Below, in pieces: positions 11,697-23,045 of a stretch of DNA of 64,000 nucleotides (position 1 is its first letter; each line of letters opens with the position of its first letter). The DNA is from Eutypa lata (Eukaryota; Ascomycota; Sordariomycetes; Xylariales; Diatrypaceae): the NCBI GenBank assembly GCA_022661535.1, contig JAKULF010000004.1:4650001-4714000 (forward strand), given 5' to 3'. Position numbers and translations under genes: made by a program. A model generated the notes under the pieces. It was not told the DNA's origin and made no database searches. It worked only from the letters and a program-made list of their open reading frames with translations.

Positions 11697-13321
11697 CTAA
11701 TCAACATCTTCCTGATAGTCATCAGGCAACTCCTCAAACCGACCTTGCTCGACGGCTGTCCGGACTGGGTTCTCGACAGATATGACACCGTTGGCTCTTA
11801 ATCTGGGACTAGTTAGTACGAAAATGTGATGTAAGGCTATGTCAATGGCTTACCTCTCAAACAAAATGAACAGCCTTTCGGCCTCCCGTTCCCTCTCCTC
11901 ATCAGTCATCTCCGGGAGGTCAGGCTGTCTCTCCCTATCCAGAAATTGGCCAGTGACCGGGTTGATAGGTCGGTTTTCACCTCCACCAATACCACCAGAA
12001 ATTTCCGCTGCAGCATCGGGAACGGGGAGGTTCCTGCTGAATAAATAACCAGAAGCAAAGCCGTATCCAACGTTGCTGACAAATGTCGTTGGGTCCTTAT
12101 CAGACATCTCAAAGAGAAGGTCAGAAATGGTCTCACGAAGATGAGGCGTGAGAGGGTTCGTGGTATTCTTCAAGAGCCAGCTTGGGACGGATGTGCCCAT
12201 GCCCAATACCTCGTTTCTGTCCGTTTCTGTGGGCAAGAGCTTCTGGCGTATTGAGGTTTTAACCTCTTCCGAGGCGTATTCATGCACAGCCCGAATGACG
12301 CCAACTAAAGGCGTCACATTGGTTTCGAGTTCTTCGTCATTATACGATTTCCTCGAGCGCGTCAGTAAGTCTAGCAACCGGTCTGAAAATGATGTTGGCT
12401 CATTCTCTGGGTAAAAGGAAGACCTGATTTCTACCGCCCCTAGATCCAAATTCAACAAGGCGTTGACTAAAGACCCAATTGGTGGCTCTAGAGGTTGTGT
12501 TGTCTGAAGAGCACTATTGCGAAGCAACATAACAATGTGAGGGATAGCAGGGGTAAATGAAGAGGTCTTGTCTTTGCAGTAGTGGGTGATGTTGAAAAGC
12601 AATTTCAAATTCTCGGCTAGGGCCATCTGTTCCATAGGGTCGCCTGTCTGATTCGAAGTAGCACCACGCTTTACATGTCGTTCTATATTTTCGACGATAA
12701 TTTCTGCTAGATGGTGTTTGTCTATTAGCTCAGGTATATGGGCAGTTGTTCCGTATGTCGTAAGAAATATCGCTCTTGAGACTAAGAATTCGTCGTCACG
12801 ATTGTCGTTACTGAGTTTGCTGCAGGCTTTGGCTTCATAGCCAAGGTCAACATATTTCTGCCGCGCCTCTGGCGCCAGAAGCAGTGCATTGCAGAGACAG
12901 CGCAGGGCATTTCTGGAGGTTGTGCTGGAATCGCTGTCAAACGAATGCCGAGTCAATGTTTCTATTCCCTATAGGAGGTCAGCATCACCAACTAGTGACT
13001 TGGTGTGTAGGGTTGTATTACCTCTTTGGTAAAAATAGGGTCGGCATTTCGCGTGTCTCTTCCATATACCTTGAGATCTTCCAGGGCTGCATCTCGTTCT
13101 GAATCGGACAACTGTTAGACATAGCTTGAACACACATAGAGCTCGTACTTATACGCACGCTGAGGTGAAAGGCTGCCGTCGGAGAGGTCCTGACGCAAAG
13201 TATTTACGAGCTTTGTCACGGCAGCGAGCTTTTCTGCAATGATATTAGTTGACAGAAGCTTAAGCTTATTCGAGGATTACTGACCTGGCCCTGAGAGAAC
13301 CCTAGCCGCTGACTGCTGCAT
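11697..13321 (-). CDS. RIC8: RIC8 (synembryn), G-alpha chaperone / nucleotide exchange factor
   Basis: RIC8 proteins bind GDP-loaded G-alpha subunits, promote nucleotide exchange and help them fold; in fungi they support growth and development. Five exons, 13321-13285, 13233-13159, 13098-13022, 12968-11854 and 11802-11697, have introns of 51-60 bp and encode 469 aa. The protein is an all-helical armadillo-like repeat domain. Recognisable stretches are NALRCLCNALLL, SRAIFLTTYGT, LAENLKLLFNITHYCKDK and the family hallmark FVSNVGYGFASGYLF near residue 385. The C-terminus ends with ENPVRTAVEQGRFEELPDDYQED. At the last intron two acceptor sites are possible; I chose the second because it gives ILFERLRANGVISVENPV without extra residues. 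The gene is divergent from RIF1, sharing a 1.1 kb upstream region. Confidence 0.9.
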
Positions 13322-14413
13322 GATCTACGCTTTGAGATGGGTGGAAGGTCTTTCTCCCCACCAAGAAAGTTGAGCTGATAATTCAAGGAGTGGGGTCGAA
13401 GTACGAAGTATCAAACTTCTTAAACACTTGATCAAGCCCTAGTAATGCTACGGCAATGTTAGAGATAATAAGGGAGTAAATAAGGGAGTAAATTAATGTT
13501 CAGTTGGGGAAAGTCTTAGCAGATCGAGCATTCTCCTATAAAGGCAGCAGTAGACCTGATGGTATGACGATAGAAAGAGGAGTAGCTGAGGCTATAGCTG
13601 CCCGGGTAAAATTAGAACATTTAGAGTACATACCTCTTTTCAAGTCAAAGTTTAGCAACTCTTTTTAATCGATATGATTATACGGATTTGACCAACAACA
13701 ATTAATAACTACACATAAGATTGTGGATTAATAGGAATGAGATCATACATATAATCCTTTTATGTCTACTTCGTTTCTCAAGCCTTGTTAGGCGGAGTAT
13801 CTCTGGTGAGAGATACCTAAGCTAGCATGGATTATTACTTACATAATCGCACACAGCTTGCTTGGCTGCCAGGCGGCCCGCTGTCTGGCTGTTGACACGG
13901 TCGCTATGAGCTGGCCTTGGCTAGGACAGGGGTCCTTGGATCCTTAAGTTTAAGTGGTTTTTTCTAGATCCCCACTTCTTAGTACCAGCCGACTGCCTTT
14001 CCAACGCGACAATTCGATTTTAAGCGCGTCCAGGCGGAAAGGTTTAAGCTCTTTCGCGTCGCGCCTCCGCATTTTCCGCATATTGGCGGATCTGTTAAAC
14101 TTTTATGCAAAGTAGAGTAGTAGGTCTTTCAACATCTAAAGAGTGTGTCTGTCTACATTGATTGCGAACTGTTTGCGCTCTGCTTTACATTTGTTTCCTG
14201 CTTGAGTTCGGATGGTAATCCTCGTTAATTTTTTTCAATTTAACTATCGTCGCTCTTTATACTTGAGTTGAAGTTGCAAAGAAGAACCTTCTTGTAGTAC
14301 CTGAGTACCTACCTACTTCTAATAACCGATGGTCACTTTATGAAAGTTGGATTTCTGAAAAGAGCTTCGAGTGGTGGGCTTGCAAGTCTGAGATCGGCGG
14401 TTGACTTGCAGCC
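13322..14413. promoter_or_regulatory. Shared upstream region of divergent RIC8 and RIF1
   Basis: 1.09 kb between two divergently oriented start codons, so it must hold both promoters. It contains AT-rich blocks and a GAGTACCTACCTACTT element at about 14303-14318. Two short upstream open frames precede the RIF1 ATG. Confidence 0.6.
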
Positions 14414-14447
14414 ATGGTATCACAGGTGTCAGTTTCGAGAGGTCTAG
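14329..14447 (+). other. Two candidate upstream ORFs before RIF1
   Basis: A 4-codon frame (14329-14343) overlaps the start of a 35-codon frame (14340-14447). The second begins 74 bp before the RIF1 ATG, runs through it out of frame and stops inside the coding region. They matter only if the transcript starts upstream of 14329; a 5'-leader intron ending at the TTGCAG just before the RIF1 ATG would remove them. Confidence 0.35.
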
Positions 14448-17400
14448 ATACACTACCTGCTCGACCGCCGACACCACCTAAAGAGAAACAGCAGCAGATC
14501 CAAGTCGATTCCGCCTCACGCCGAACCCGCAGTCGTCATTCTCTTCTTACTCGACCAGACCTACATACTCCTCCGGGTCATTCCCCAGGCTCCTGCAATT
14601 CAGATAACCCAGGTTCAGGGAGGATAGCGAAGAAAGTTGGGTTCTCAACAGAACCCAACTATCAAGAACCTCCCACCTATAACGACAAGGAAAATGGCCC
14701 GAAACAGTCCACTCCGATAACAGCACCTTCTTCAACTGGCTCTGCTAGAATCATCAAGTCCATATTGAAGCAATCTGCCATCCCTAATCCCCTCGACCCA
14801 TCTGGTAGTAGCGACGACCCAAATAAGCAAGTCAATCTAGCAGCTATGTTAGAGTCGACGGTCAAACAGCTCGCCGGAGCCGATAGAGAATCGAAGCTTG
14901 ATGCTTATATGATGTTGGTGCGCGCTTTGAAAGCTTCCAACAACCTCCCTGATCGGATAGCACTTCAAGATCAGATGGGACTCTTCATGCAGTTTATACA
15001 ACGGGACGTTACCACGAAAAATGTCACAGGAACTATCGACTCGTCGCTAGCAAACCATGCACTCACCTTACTCGTCACTTTCCTCTATTATCCAGCTATT
15101 GCCTCTACATTGTCATATGATTTCGGTGTTTTCATCATCGACTATTGTATCCGATGTTTTGAGGACAACTCAATCCCTAAGGATGTCATCCGACACTCTA
15201 TGCAAGTTGTGGCATCGCAGGATTTCTCGCCTAAGGTTATGACGGCCGATCGTATTGGCCGCTTAGTCGCCGCCCTACACAAACTAGAAGAACATATGAA
15301 GGGAAAGAGCATAATCATGTCCCGTATTATCATATACCGGAGACTCGTCAAGCAGTCGAAAGTTCATATGGCTTCCCACACTGATTGGTTGCTAGACCTA
15401 TTCGCTGATATGCTTAGTGGTATGAAGGAGATTCGTACAGCAGCCGTTGCTCTAGGTTTTGAAGCTATCTTCACCATTGGAAAGGAGAAACAGCTGTCGA
15501 GGAGAGTCATGGAGATTCTTCAGCTGACTGTTGACGACATTAAGTATATCGAATACTACGTACAAAAGCTTCTAACTATGGCGGGCAACAAACAGGAATC
15601 TGCGGTAGTTCCTCAGATTTGGAGTGTGATTATCCTCCTGCTAAGATGCCCCGTTGAGAAGTGGGAGTTCTTCTCACCATGGCTGGAAATCATCCAGAAA
15701 TGTTTCAATAGTGGCGACCCTCATACGAAATTGGAGGCCAACTATGCATGGAATCGGCTTGTCTATGCCTTCTACCTGAACGAATCGTCTTTCTCGAAAA
15801 CCATCGGGACTGTCTGCCAACCTTTCCTCAGTCAACTGAAACGCAAAGTCTCGGGCAAATTTCAGGAGGAGTTTCGACGGGTGGTTTTTGGTAGCATCTG
15901 CAACCTATATTATTACGCCTTCAAACCAAACTCGACCTCGGCGCAGGTCGATCATTATTGGGTGGCATGCGTCCGTCCAATTATGCAGAAGCTGACGACC
16001 ACTGAATCGGAAACAAAGCAAAACGAAAAATCCACATTCAGCCCCTCGGATAACCTGGTACAAGCGACGATAATACTTACTGGCTTATTCGATTCGTCAA
16101 CCCCTCGAGTATGGAAGGAAGACCGTATCGCTGAAAACCCCCTGGTCAAGCCAGATGAACTACCAGCCGTAGATCCAAAATGGATCAGAAAAAATGCGGA
16201 CAAGGTCTTTGCTGTTGTCGACCCCATTATCAGCAAGTCATTTTTGGATATGGCCAGTCTAGGATCCCCTACGCATAAGTTGTGGCATACTCTGATAAGC
16301 ACCGTGGCAGCTGCCGCGTCCAAGGAGGTCAAGGTATCAAGCGATACGGCGAACTTCGTAGCTTATGCATTCAGCTTGTTGCTCAGGCTATGGTCCGCTG
16401 GGCCTGAGCAACCCAGCGGAGATAATTCCCAGTTGTTTATAAACGCCACACAAGCGTTTCTATCGACAATGATTGAACACTTAGGTCTACTCCCCTTCAC
16501 TGAGTCTCGCCTCTCGATGAGCAAGCAGAACACATTTGTGCCCGTCGCAACGCCTTCACACAGACCAGGGAAAGGTCAAGGTCTCACAAGGACGCCACTT
16601 CATCACCTTTTTTCAATCCTCTCGACGAAACCGCCTCAAGTCTCCGATGATGATTCTTTGTTGAGACTATTCCAATCTACCTTTAATCCATTCTTCATGG
16701 CCAGGGCTGCTCATACTCGGATTGACTTCGCTATTGAGCTTATGCGAGAGTCGTTACCTACCGATGTGCTTTCTCCTTACGGCCCGTGGCTATTCATTTC
16801 CGAGATCATTTCTTCTTCTATAGAAAACAACCAATCTAGCCTCTCAAGTAATGGGTCTGGTAGTGGGCCGACAATTGGACATGAGTACCGCGAGATTGTC
16901 AAACATCTGGAAAGAGGAATCAGGTCAATGCCCAACTTGCCATGGGAACACTGGCAATCCCTTTTCCACCTCCTGGTAAATCGGGTGACGGAGGAGACGG
17001 GAGAAGCTGGCTGTGCTATTGTGGTGGTAGAACCTCTTGCCAAGTGCCTCTTAGATGGGTTGTCAATAGACAACTATGATTCTATTTCTATGAATATTTG
17101 GAAAGGAAGTATTGAGCTGATCGCAACTGCTAAACAACCTCGCGACCGCCAGGCACTTGATGCTGCTCGACGCCGTTTATGGGGCACACCGGTTGCCGGA
17201 CCACGATCAGCGTCCTTCGATCCCTTCGATAGTTTGTATCGCCTCACAAACCGTGTACTCGGAATTTTATACGCTCACTCAGATACTAAGATTGAAGCGG
17301 AAATATTGCCATCCATACTTACGGAAGTAGCTGCATTCCTTACTAGGTGTAGTAGACTGCTTGTCTTCAAGTCCCTTACTCACTTGCAGCCTGGCATCTG

Positions 17401-19918
17401 CGTCTGGGTCCAAGATACGGACGGTCGGTATAGCAGCACACAACCCCCTAACGTGTCAGAGGCTGTATGTACAAGTCAAAAACACTTAAATAACCTATAC
17501 ATTGCATTGCTGACAGGTGAACAGGTTAAGGTGTTATGGGGAGGAATTTGCGATCTTTTCGCGGATCCTGCCACCCTACAGAATTTCCAGCTAGATATTA
17601 TCGAACCCCTGTTGTGTGCTGCTTTTGAAAGCAGACACAAACATATCGTCAATACTGTTTCTCTAATGTGGAATCGAGCATTCGGCCAGGTCGATAACAT
17701 TCAATACCCCGATAAGTTGAAGACGGCACTTATCTCAATACGACCATATGTGGATATCGAATTACCTGGTCTTGATGAGTCTAGCGATGGGTTTGAGGGA
17801 CGACAACCGGCCTGGGTCGAATCCCAAGAGAATTTCGAGGTATCAATTTCATCCAGGACTAAGGACCGAAATACCCCTCAGCACGAGCCGCCTTCCTCAT
17901 CAACCCGTTCTACTCCAACTGGATCGGTTAGACTTTCCCTCCCTAAGAAGAAGATGGTTGAGACAACGCCAGATCCTGTTCGTTCGAAGTCGGCGAAGCG
18001 AAACTCTACACCACGACTGAGACATGATGATTCTCAAATACATTTCGCGGCGATTCAGTCATCCTCGCCGACGCATAACGCTACCGAGTCGCAGAATTTG
18101 ACCACCCGACAAAGAGAAGTGCGTGAACGGCAACGAGACACAAGTGCTTTATTTCCTGAGATTCGATCCAGCCCCGAGAGGGCTAGCCAAGTCAAACGAT
18201 CGCTTCAAAAAGATGCTCAACTACCGGGGCCTAGTCCTCTCAAGCAGGTGCAAGCTTCGACCCCTGAGGCAAACCAGAGATTTGAGGATTATGTATCTTC
18301 TACACCTACACCTCGTCGCGGACAAGCTACTATCTTAGATGACGATCAGGATATGGATGACATTCCATCATCACCTCCTCCAGATCCACGACGTAACCTT
18401 CTTTCGGAAATGAAACCTCGGTCCCGTAGTGCTAGCATTCTTGACGATTATCCCTTCTCGTCATCTCCCATTTCTGGATCCCCTACACCCAATCACCGGG
18501 ATCTTTCACATGCGCAAGCGTCTCACAACCACATTATTACCGGCGACATGCGTATGGGTGACTCTGAAGATTTGGCAGACCCGACAAGGGATGATGCCAT
18601 AGAGCCGGAGGACGCACTCGTCACGGAGGTTACCAATGAACCACGTGAATTATCGACACACCCGGAAGATGGACAGCAACGAAATGGACCTGTCGAGGAA
18701 CCCAAACCTGAGCGACTAACCACGCCACCGACTGCTCCCTTACTGAAAGAAGCGCAAGGGACACCCAAATCCGATAACGAAGTTTTTGTGGATGCCCCTA
18801 CTAGCCCAGCTAAGCACATGTCACGAAAACTTCGTAGTGCTAATAAGAAGCCATCAGACATAGGCGAAGGCCAAGTTCCAGTTGTGGAGAATGATCGATC
18901 ATTTGAGCTTAGTGACGGGGTGGAACGGAGTATGGCACGATTGATAATTGAGTTGGACTCAAGGAAATGCGAACCCTTGCCTACATATGACACGGATTCT
19001 CCTGAGAAGCCGCATGGAAACAAGGCAAAGACAGTTGTAGATTGCATCACTGTGGACACCGGGGATTCGGGATCATCACAGGCCAAGTCGAGGAAGACTC
19101 GCAGTGGTCGTCCTTTATCACCCACGCTCCCATCTACGCCCGCAGAGGGTGACGATTCTCAATCTTCAGGTAGAAAGTTGAGAAAGAAGCGCAAGCGCTC
19201 AACGGACAAGACCCAGGAATCTGGTTCTGGTGGAAAGAAACGAAGGCACCGTAAATATACCGATGCTGAGGATGTCAACTCTGTGCCCGATAGTCAGGTA
19301 CCCATGGTCCATGACAAGCTCTCTCAGGATACTGCGTCCCTCGCGGCCGAAATCGACGAATCATTGGAGAAGAACGAGATGATGGGCGAAGGCGTGGCAC
19401 CTACTTCGTCAGATCAGCCTCTTCAGAAAGAAGCTGAGGTGGGAGGAAATGCATCTCCCCAGTCTACTGGCAGTTTGGATCCGGAACGTGAGTCGGCTGC
19501 GGTAGATCTGCAGCTATGGACCGAAGCTTCTCAAGAGCAGTATGGCTCCCAATCTCCTGTTAAGGAGGTGTCTCCATTACGCAACAGCCAGCAACACGAG
19601 GATGGAGGTGTAACGGGAATGGAACAAGAAGAAGAAGACGTGGAAATGGTGGAGGCTACGGAAATGACTGAGGTGGCGGAGATGGTCGAGGCTACAATTC
19701 CACCTCCAGTTGCAACGACGCAAACCAATCAAGAAACACAGGAGGCAACGGCACCCCCCGAGAAGTCTTCGATGGACAAGGTTATGAGTGCCCTCAAGGT
19801 GGGCTTGGACGAACTTCAAGCAGCAACTTTGTCACGCGAAGAAGTGTACAAAGTTGAAGACATGATGATGGACCTGAAGAGGGAACTCTACCTGGCCGAG
19901 AGCCGAGGTAGAAAGTGA
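14414..19918 (+). CDS. RIF1: RIF1-like telomere/replication-timing regulator
   Basis: RIF1 binds telomeres and origins and recruits protein phosphatase 1 to control replication timing, telomere length and repair. A single uninterrupted 1834-codon exon. The N-terminus is disordered (rich in S/TP sites) and carries two PP1 docking motifs: KKVGF (73-77, RVxF type) and SILK (116-119). Residues about 140-1130 form the helical HEAT-like RIF1 N-terminal domain, with helices such as AAVALGFEAIFTIGKE and PHTKLEANYAWNRLVYAFYL. Residues about 1150-1780 are low-complexity Ser/Thr/Pro-rich with basic patches (RKLRKKRKRS), and the last about 80 residues look helical after an EMVEAT-type repeat. The order matches yeast RIF1, where the PP1 motifs are N-terminal. 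The start ATG sits in a good context (CAGCCATGG). Divergent from RIC8. Confidence 0.9.
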   Translation: MVSQVSVSRGLDTLPARPPTPPKEKQQQIQVDSASRRTRSRHSLLTRPDLHTPPGHSPGSCNSDNPGSGRIAKKVGFSTEPNYQEPPTYNDKENGPKQSTPITAPSSTGSARIIKSILKQSAIPNPLDPSGSSDDPNKQVNLAAMLESTVKQLAGADRESKLDAYMMLVRALKASNNLPDRIALQDQMGLFMQFIQRDVTTKNVTGTIDSSLANHALTLLVTFLYYPAIASTLSYDFGVFIIDYCIRCFEDNSIPKDVIRHSMQVVASQDFSPKVMTADRIGRLVAALHKLEEHMKGKSIIMSRIIIYRRLVKQSKVHMASHTDWLLDLFADMLSGMKEIRTAAVALGFEAIFTIGKEKQLSRRVMEILQLTVDDIKYIEYYVQKLLTMAGNKQESAVVPQIWSVIILLLRCPVEKWEFFSPWLEIIQKCFNSGDPHTKLEANYAWNRLVYAFYLNESSFSKTIGTVCQPFLSQLKRKVSGKFQEEFRRVVFGSICNLYYYAFKPNSTSAQVDHYWVACVRPIMQKLTTTESETKQNEKSTFSPSDNLVQATIILTGLFDSSTPRVWKEDRIAENPLVKPDELPAVDPKWIRKNADKVFAVVDPIISKSFLDMASLGSPTHKLWHTLISTVAAAASKEVKVSSDTANFVAYAFSLLLRLWSAGPEQPSGDNSQLFINATQAFLSTMIEHLGLLPFTESRLSMSKQNTFVPVATPSHRPGKGQGLTRTPLHHLFSILSTKPPQVSDDDSLLRLFQSTFNPFFMARAAHTRIDFAIELMRESLPTDVLSPYGPWLFISEIISSSIENNQSSLSSNGSGSGPTIGHEYREIVKHLERGIRSMPNLPWEHWQSLFHLLVNRVTEETGEAGCAIVVVEPLAKCLLDGLSIDNYDSISMNIWKGSIELIATAKQPRDRQALDAARRRLWGTPVAGPRSASFDPFDSLYRLTNRVLGILYAHSDTKIEAEILPSILTEVAAFLTRCSRLLVFKSLTHLQPGICVWVQDTDGRYSSTQPPNVSEAVCTSQKHLNNLYIALLTGEQVKVLWGGICDLFADPATLQNFQLDIIEPLLCAAFESRHKHIVNTVSLMWNRAFGQVDNIQYPDKLKTALISIRPYVDIELPGLDESSDGFEGRQPAWVESQENFEVSISSRTKDRNTPQHEPPSSSTRSTPTGSVRLSLPKKKMVETTPDPVRSKSAKRNSTPRLRHDDSQIHFAAIQSSSPTHNATESQNLTTRQREVRERQRDTSALFPEIRSSPERASQVKRSLQKDAQLPGPSPLKQVQASTPEANQRFEDYVSSTPTPRRGQATILDDDQDMDDIPSSPPPDPRRNLLSEMKPRSRSASILDDYPFSSSPISGSPTPNHRDLSHAQASHNHIITGDMRMGDSEDLADPTRDDAIEPEDALVTEVTNEPRELSTHPEDGQQRNGPVEEPKPERLTTPPTAPLLKEAQGTPKSDNEVFVDAPTSPAKHMSRKLRSANKKPSDIGEGQVPVVENDRSFELSDGVERSMARLIIELDSRKCEPLPTYDTDSPEKPHGNKAKTVVDCITVDTGDSGSSQAKSRKTRSGRPLSPTLPSTPAEGDDSQSSGRKLRKKRKRSTDKTQESGSGGKKRRHRKYTDAEDVNSVPDSQVPMVHDKLSQDTASLAAEIDESLEKNEMMGEGVAPTSSDQPLQKEAEVGGNASPQSTGSLDPERESAAVDLQLWTEASQEQYGSQSPVKEVSPLRNSQQHEDGGVTGMEQEEEDVEMVEATEMTEVAEMVEATIPPPVATTQTNQETQEATAPPEKSSMDKVMSALKVGLDELQAATLSREEVYKVEDMMMDLKRELYLAESRGRK

Positions 19919-21736
19919 AGCACCATCACATCACATTCACGAACGAGATAATGGGTATATATAGGTGTAAAAAGGGGCAGGGGAGGAAGAACCGACGGAT
20001 GTGGTGGCATAAGGGAATGGCGTGTATCTTTTACTACATATTTTGTACATGGTGCGTGCAGGGTGCAAGCGGAGCATTATACCGGCAAGGAGTTTTCGAG
20101 AAGCACGAATGGCGTTAGGAATCAAACTACAGAGCATCTTTTGAATTGAAGCCAAATATACTTATCAGTGCTATCGTACCAACAATTAATGATATCTGGG
20201 TTGAATGAAGTAGATTTTATTTGGTGATCTACTTATTGAGTGGTCATTGCTATTATGACTGATTTGAGTGGCAAGATATAATCTGGGTAGTATAAGAAGA
20301 TATAAGACATGCGTTTACACGTGATGACATACATACATTATATCCGGCAACTGGCTAATGGGCATGGTGTCATCGCTGGACGTTTCAGGTCATGCAGTGT
20401 GCTGCTGCAAGGGTGGGCGAGATCTGTTGGATGTAGTAGCCGAGCAGCCAATCGCCTGAAATCCAGAGAGATATGCCCATGTGGTTCGCCCAAAAGCCTC
20501 GTTGCTTGAACCACACACGATGTATTATGCATATGTGTGTAATGGATGCAATAGTGGACGATGACCATGCCTGCATGCGTAGTATAGTATAGATGGGCAA
20601 ATACCTGGGTAGATATGTACTGTGGTTTAACCCCTCATCATGCGCTGATTCCAAAAGCCTCTGTTAGGAATATATAAGTATGTATGTAGGTATATCAAGA
20701 TCCATACTCAAGTAGTTAAGTAAATACCAAGGTGTTTGCTTCACTTACGGTATTTTAGCTTTCCGAAGAGAAAACTCGTATTCCCTTTCAAAGGAAGGTA
20801 AGTAAGGCATTGAACCAGATTCTCGAGAATCCATTAAATTGTCTTCACATTCCGTCTGATATTTTCTATGTAACGTTTTCTGAAACTTTCTGCCTTTTAC
20901 CCCTCCATCCTAACGTATGTATGTACATTGCACCGCCATCTGTAGTATACGTACAGAACTACATACGTACATACATACGTGATAGCCGGCCAGGTACTTA
21001 CTTATCAGATTGATAGAACTTCCGACCTACAAGGCAACTACACGCGACTGAGCGATTATTCTAGGTATTCTACAAGTACTTGGTAAGTTGCATAAATTAC
21101 CCCGCCGACCCGCACGTAAGTCCAGACCAAAAAGAAACCCCGCCATCATCATCGGTTTTCCATGCGCATACCTCATTACCTATCTACTACTAACTACCTA
21201 GGTACCTAGGTAGTCTTACATACCAAACATACCTGCCTGCTTGGCCTATATGCCTAATCTATGTACTACATTACCTCCTTACGTTCGTTAACAACATTGA
21301 ACTTACTTACCTACCTACCTCTAAGATTCCCTGACTTCTGAATTTTGCAATTGAAGTTGTTGAACCCTAGCCAGTCTCTTTTCATTTAGAAGATCTGATT
21401 TACCTTAAGATAGCCAGCTACATATCTAACTTACGGTAGGCTTGTAACGATACTCTCCCGTACCTACCTATCTACCTACATACCTGCCTACATTATCCAT
21501 CTACTACACATTCACCAGTCGTTACCGCACTGTACTACATACACCTCACCTCACCTCATCTCATCTCACTATAAAACGGTAAACTAAACTAACGGAACGG
21601 CCCGAGCCAAAGACCTTTTAAACATCCGTCCATACCTACATCCATTCGTCCATCCTTCCTTCTACCTATTCCTTGTCAACCACCCATCCACCCATCACAT
21701 CAACGACTCACCAACCAACCAACAACAGCAACGACC
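19919..21736. other. Intergenic, 1.8 kb, TACC/TAGG-rich
   Basis: No gene recognised; several 60-90-codon frames near 20309-20654 overlap each other on both strands and look random. The right half (20930-21500) is full of TACC, TACG and CCTA repeats, including a 22 bp perfect palindrome at 21193-21214. The last 200 bp upstream of the epimerase ATG are rich in CCTCA/CCAT pyrimidine runs typical of fungal core promoters. Confidence 0.55.
21193..21214. repeat. 22 bp perfect palindrome built from TACCTAGGTA
   Basis: ACTACCTAGGT followed by its exact reverse complement. It is two overlapping copies of the TACCTAGGTA palindrome that recurs in this window, about 520 bp upstream of the epimerase start. 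Confidence 0.8.
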
Positions 21737-23045
21737 ATGGTTGACCGACCAAACAAACCCACCGCCCTGGCGACGACCCCGGGCCTCCCCCCGCAGCCCC
21801 AGGTCAACTTCTCGCCCGACAACGCGCGCGTCTCGGCCTCGCTGCCCACCGGGGAGAGCGTCTCGGTCCTCCTCTACGGCGCCACCGTCATCAGCTGGAA
21901 GGACCGCGCCGGCGGCGAGAAGCTCTGGGTCTCCGACGCCGCGAAGCTCGACGGCTCCAAGGCCGTGAGAGGTGGCATTCCGCTGGTCTTCCCTGTGAGT
22001 TTTCCTTTTATATTATTATTATTATTATTATTTATTTATTTAGTATTATCTTTGATAAATCTTCAATCTTGTTCCTCACCGAGACAAAAGAAGAAAAGAG
22101 GAAGTAAAAACTGTGAAGAAGAAAAAAAAAATACCAGAATAGCTAATGTCTTCGTGTGTGTGCTACCATGGCAGGTCTTCGGCACTGCCCCCGACCACGC
22201 GGCGACGTCGAAGCTGCCGCAGCACGGATTCGCGCGCAACTCGCGGTGGGAGTTCCTGGGCAAGTCGACGTCGGAGTCTTCGGGCCCGTCTGACGCCTCG
22301 GTTAAGCTCGACTTCGGCCTGTCGTCGGCCACCCTCGACGACAAGACTAAGGCTCTCTGGCCCTACGGCTTCAACCTCATCTACAGCGTCACTCTGAGCC
22401 AGGACGGGCTTGGCACCAGCATTGTTATCACCAATGACGGCTCCGAAGCCTTCGAGGCCCAGGTCCTCTTGCATACTTACCTGCGCGTCAAGGTATGTAT
22501 CCATGCTTTTCTTTCTAACATGTCTTCTTTTTTTCATGTGCTATAGCTATAGTCTACACTACATGAGCGGCTAGCCAATATTCGCTGGTTGGCTGGTTGC
22601 AACTCCTTTCCGTGTGTACATAAGAGACTAACGAGGTTGTTTGTGTTTTCTTCTATAGGACATCACCAAGATAGAAGTGACCGGTCTCGAGAACTCCGCG
22701 TACGTCGACAAGGTGGACGCAGCCAAGGCCAAGACGCAGTCCGGCGGAATCGCCATCACGGGCGAGACGGACCGGGTGTACACGCCGGCCACGGACCCGA
22801 CGGTTCCGGTGGTGGTCCGCGAGAAGGGCAGCGAGGACGAGGAGGGGATCTTCACCGTGGTGCGCGACGGCCTTAAGGACGTTGTCGTGTGGAACCCGTG
22901 GGTCGACAAGGCCGCCGGCATGGCCGACTTCGAGCCCAACGACGGCTACAAGAACATGCTCTGCGTCGAGGCCGGCTCCGTCCGCGGCTGGCAGAAGCTC
23001 GAGCCCGGCGAGGCGTTCGAGGGCGGCCAGACTATCGAGTACTGA
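21737..23045 (+). CDS. Glucose-6-phosphate 1-epimerase (aldose-1-epimerase family, YMR099C type)
   Basis: Interconverts the alpha and beta anomers of glucose-6-phosphate and related hexose-6-phosphates in the cytosol. Three exons, 21737-21994, 22175-22492 and 22659-23045 (introns 180 and 166 bp), encode 320 aa. The beta-sandwich family is recognisable from GATVISWK, KAVRGGIPLVFPVFG (split by intron 1), LPQHGFARNSRWEF (His103, Arg107 for substrate phosphate/sugar), LLHTYLRVKDI (His186, split from DI by intron 2), VVWNPWVDKAAGMADF and MLCVEAG (Glu296). By comparison with the family, His186 and Glu296 are the probable catalytic pair. Coding sequence is GC-rich while the first intron carries an ATT triplet run (about 22011-22041). 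The start MVDRPNKPTALATTPGLP is typical for fungal members. Confidence 0.92.

Noticed and set aside
18523..19125. 200-codon frame antisense to RIF1
   Set aside because: Lies opposite the disordered Ser-rich part of RIF1 and has no features of its own.
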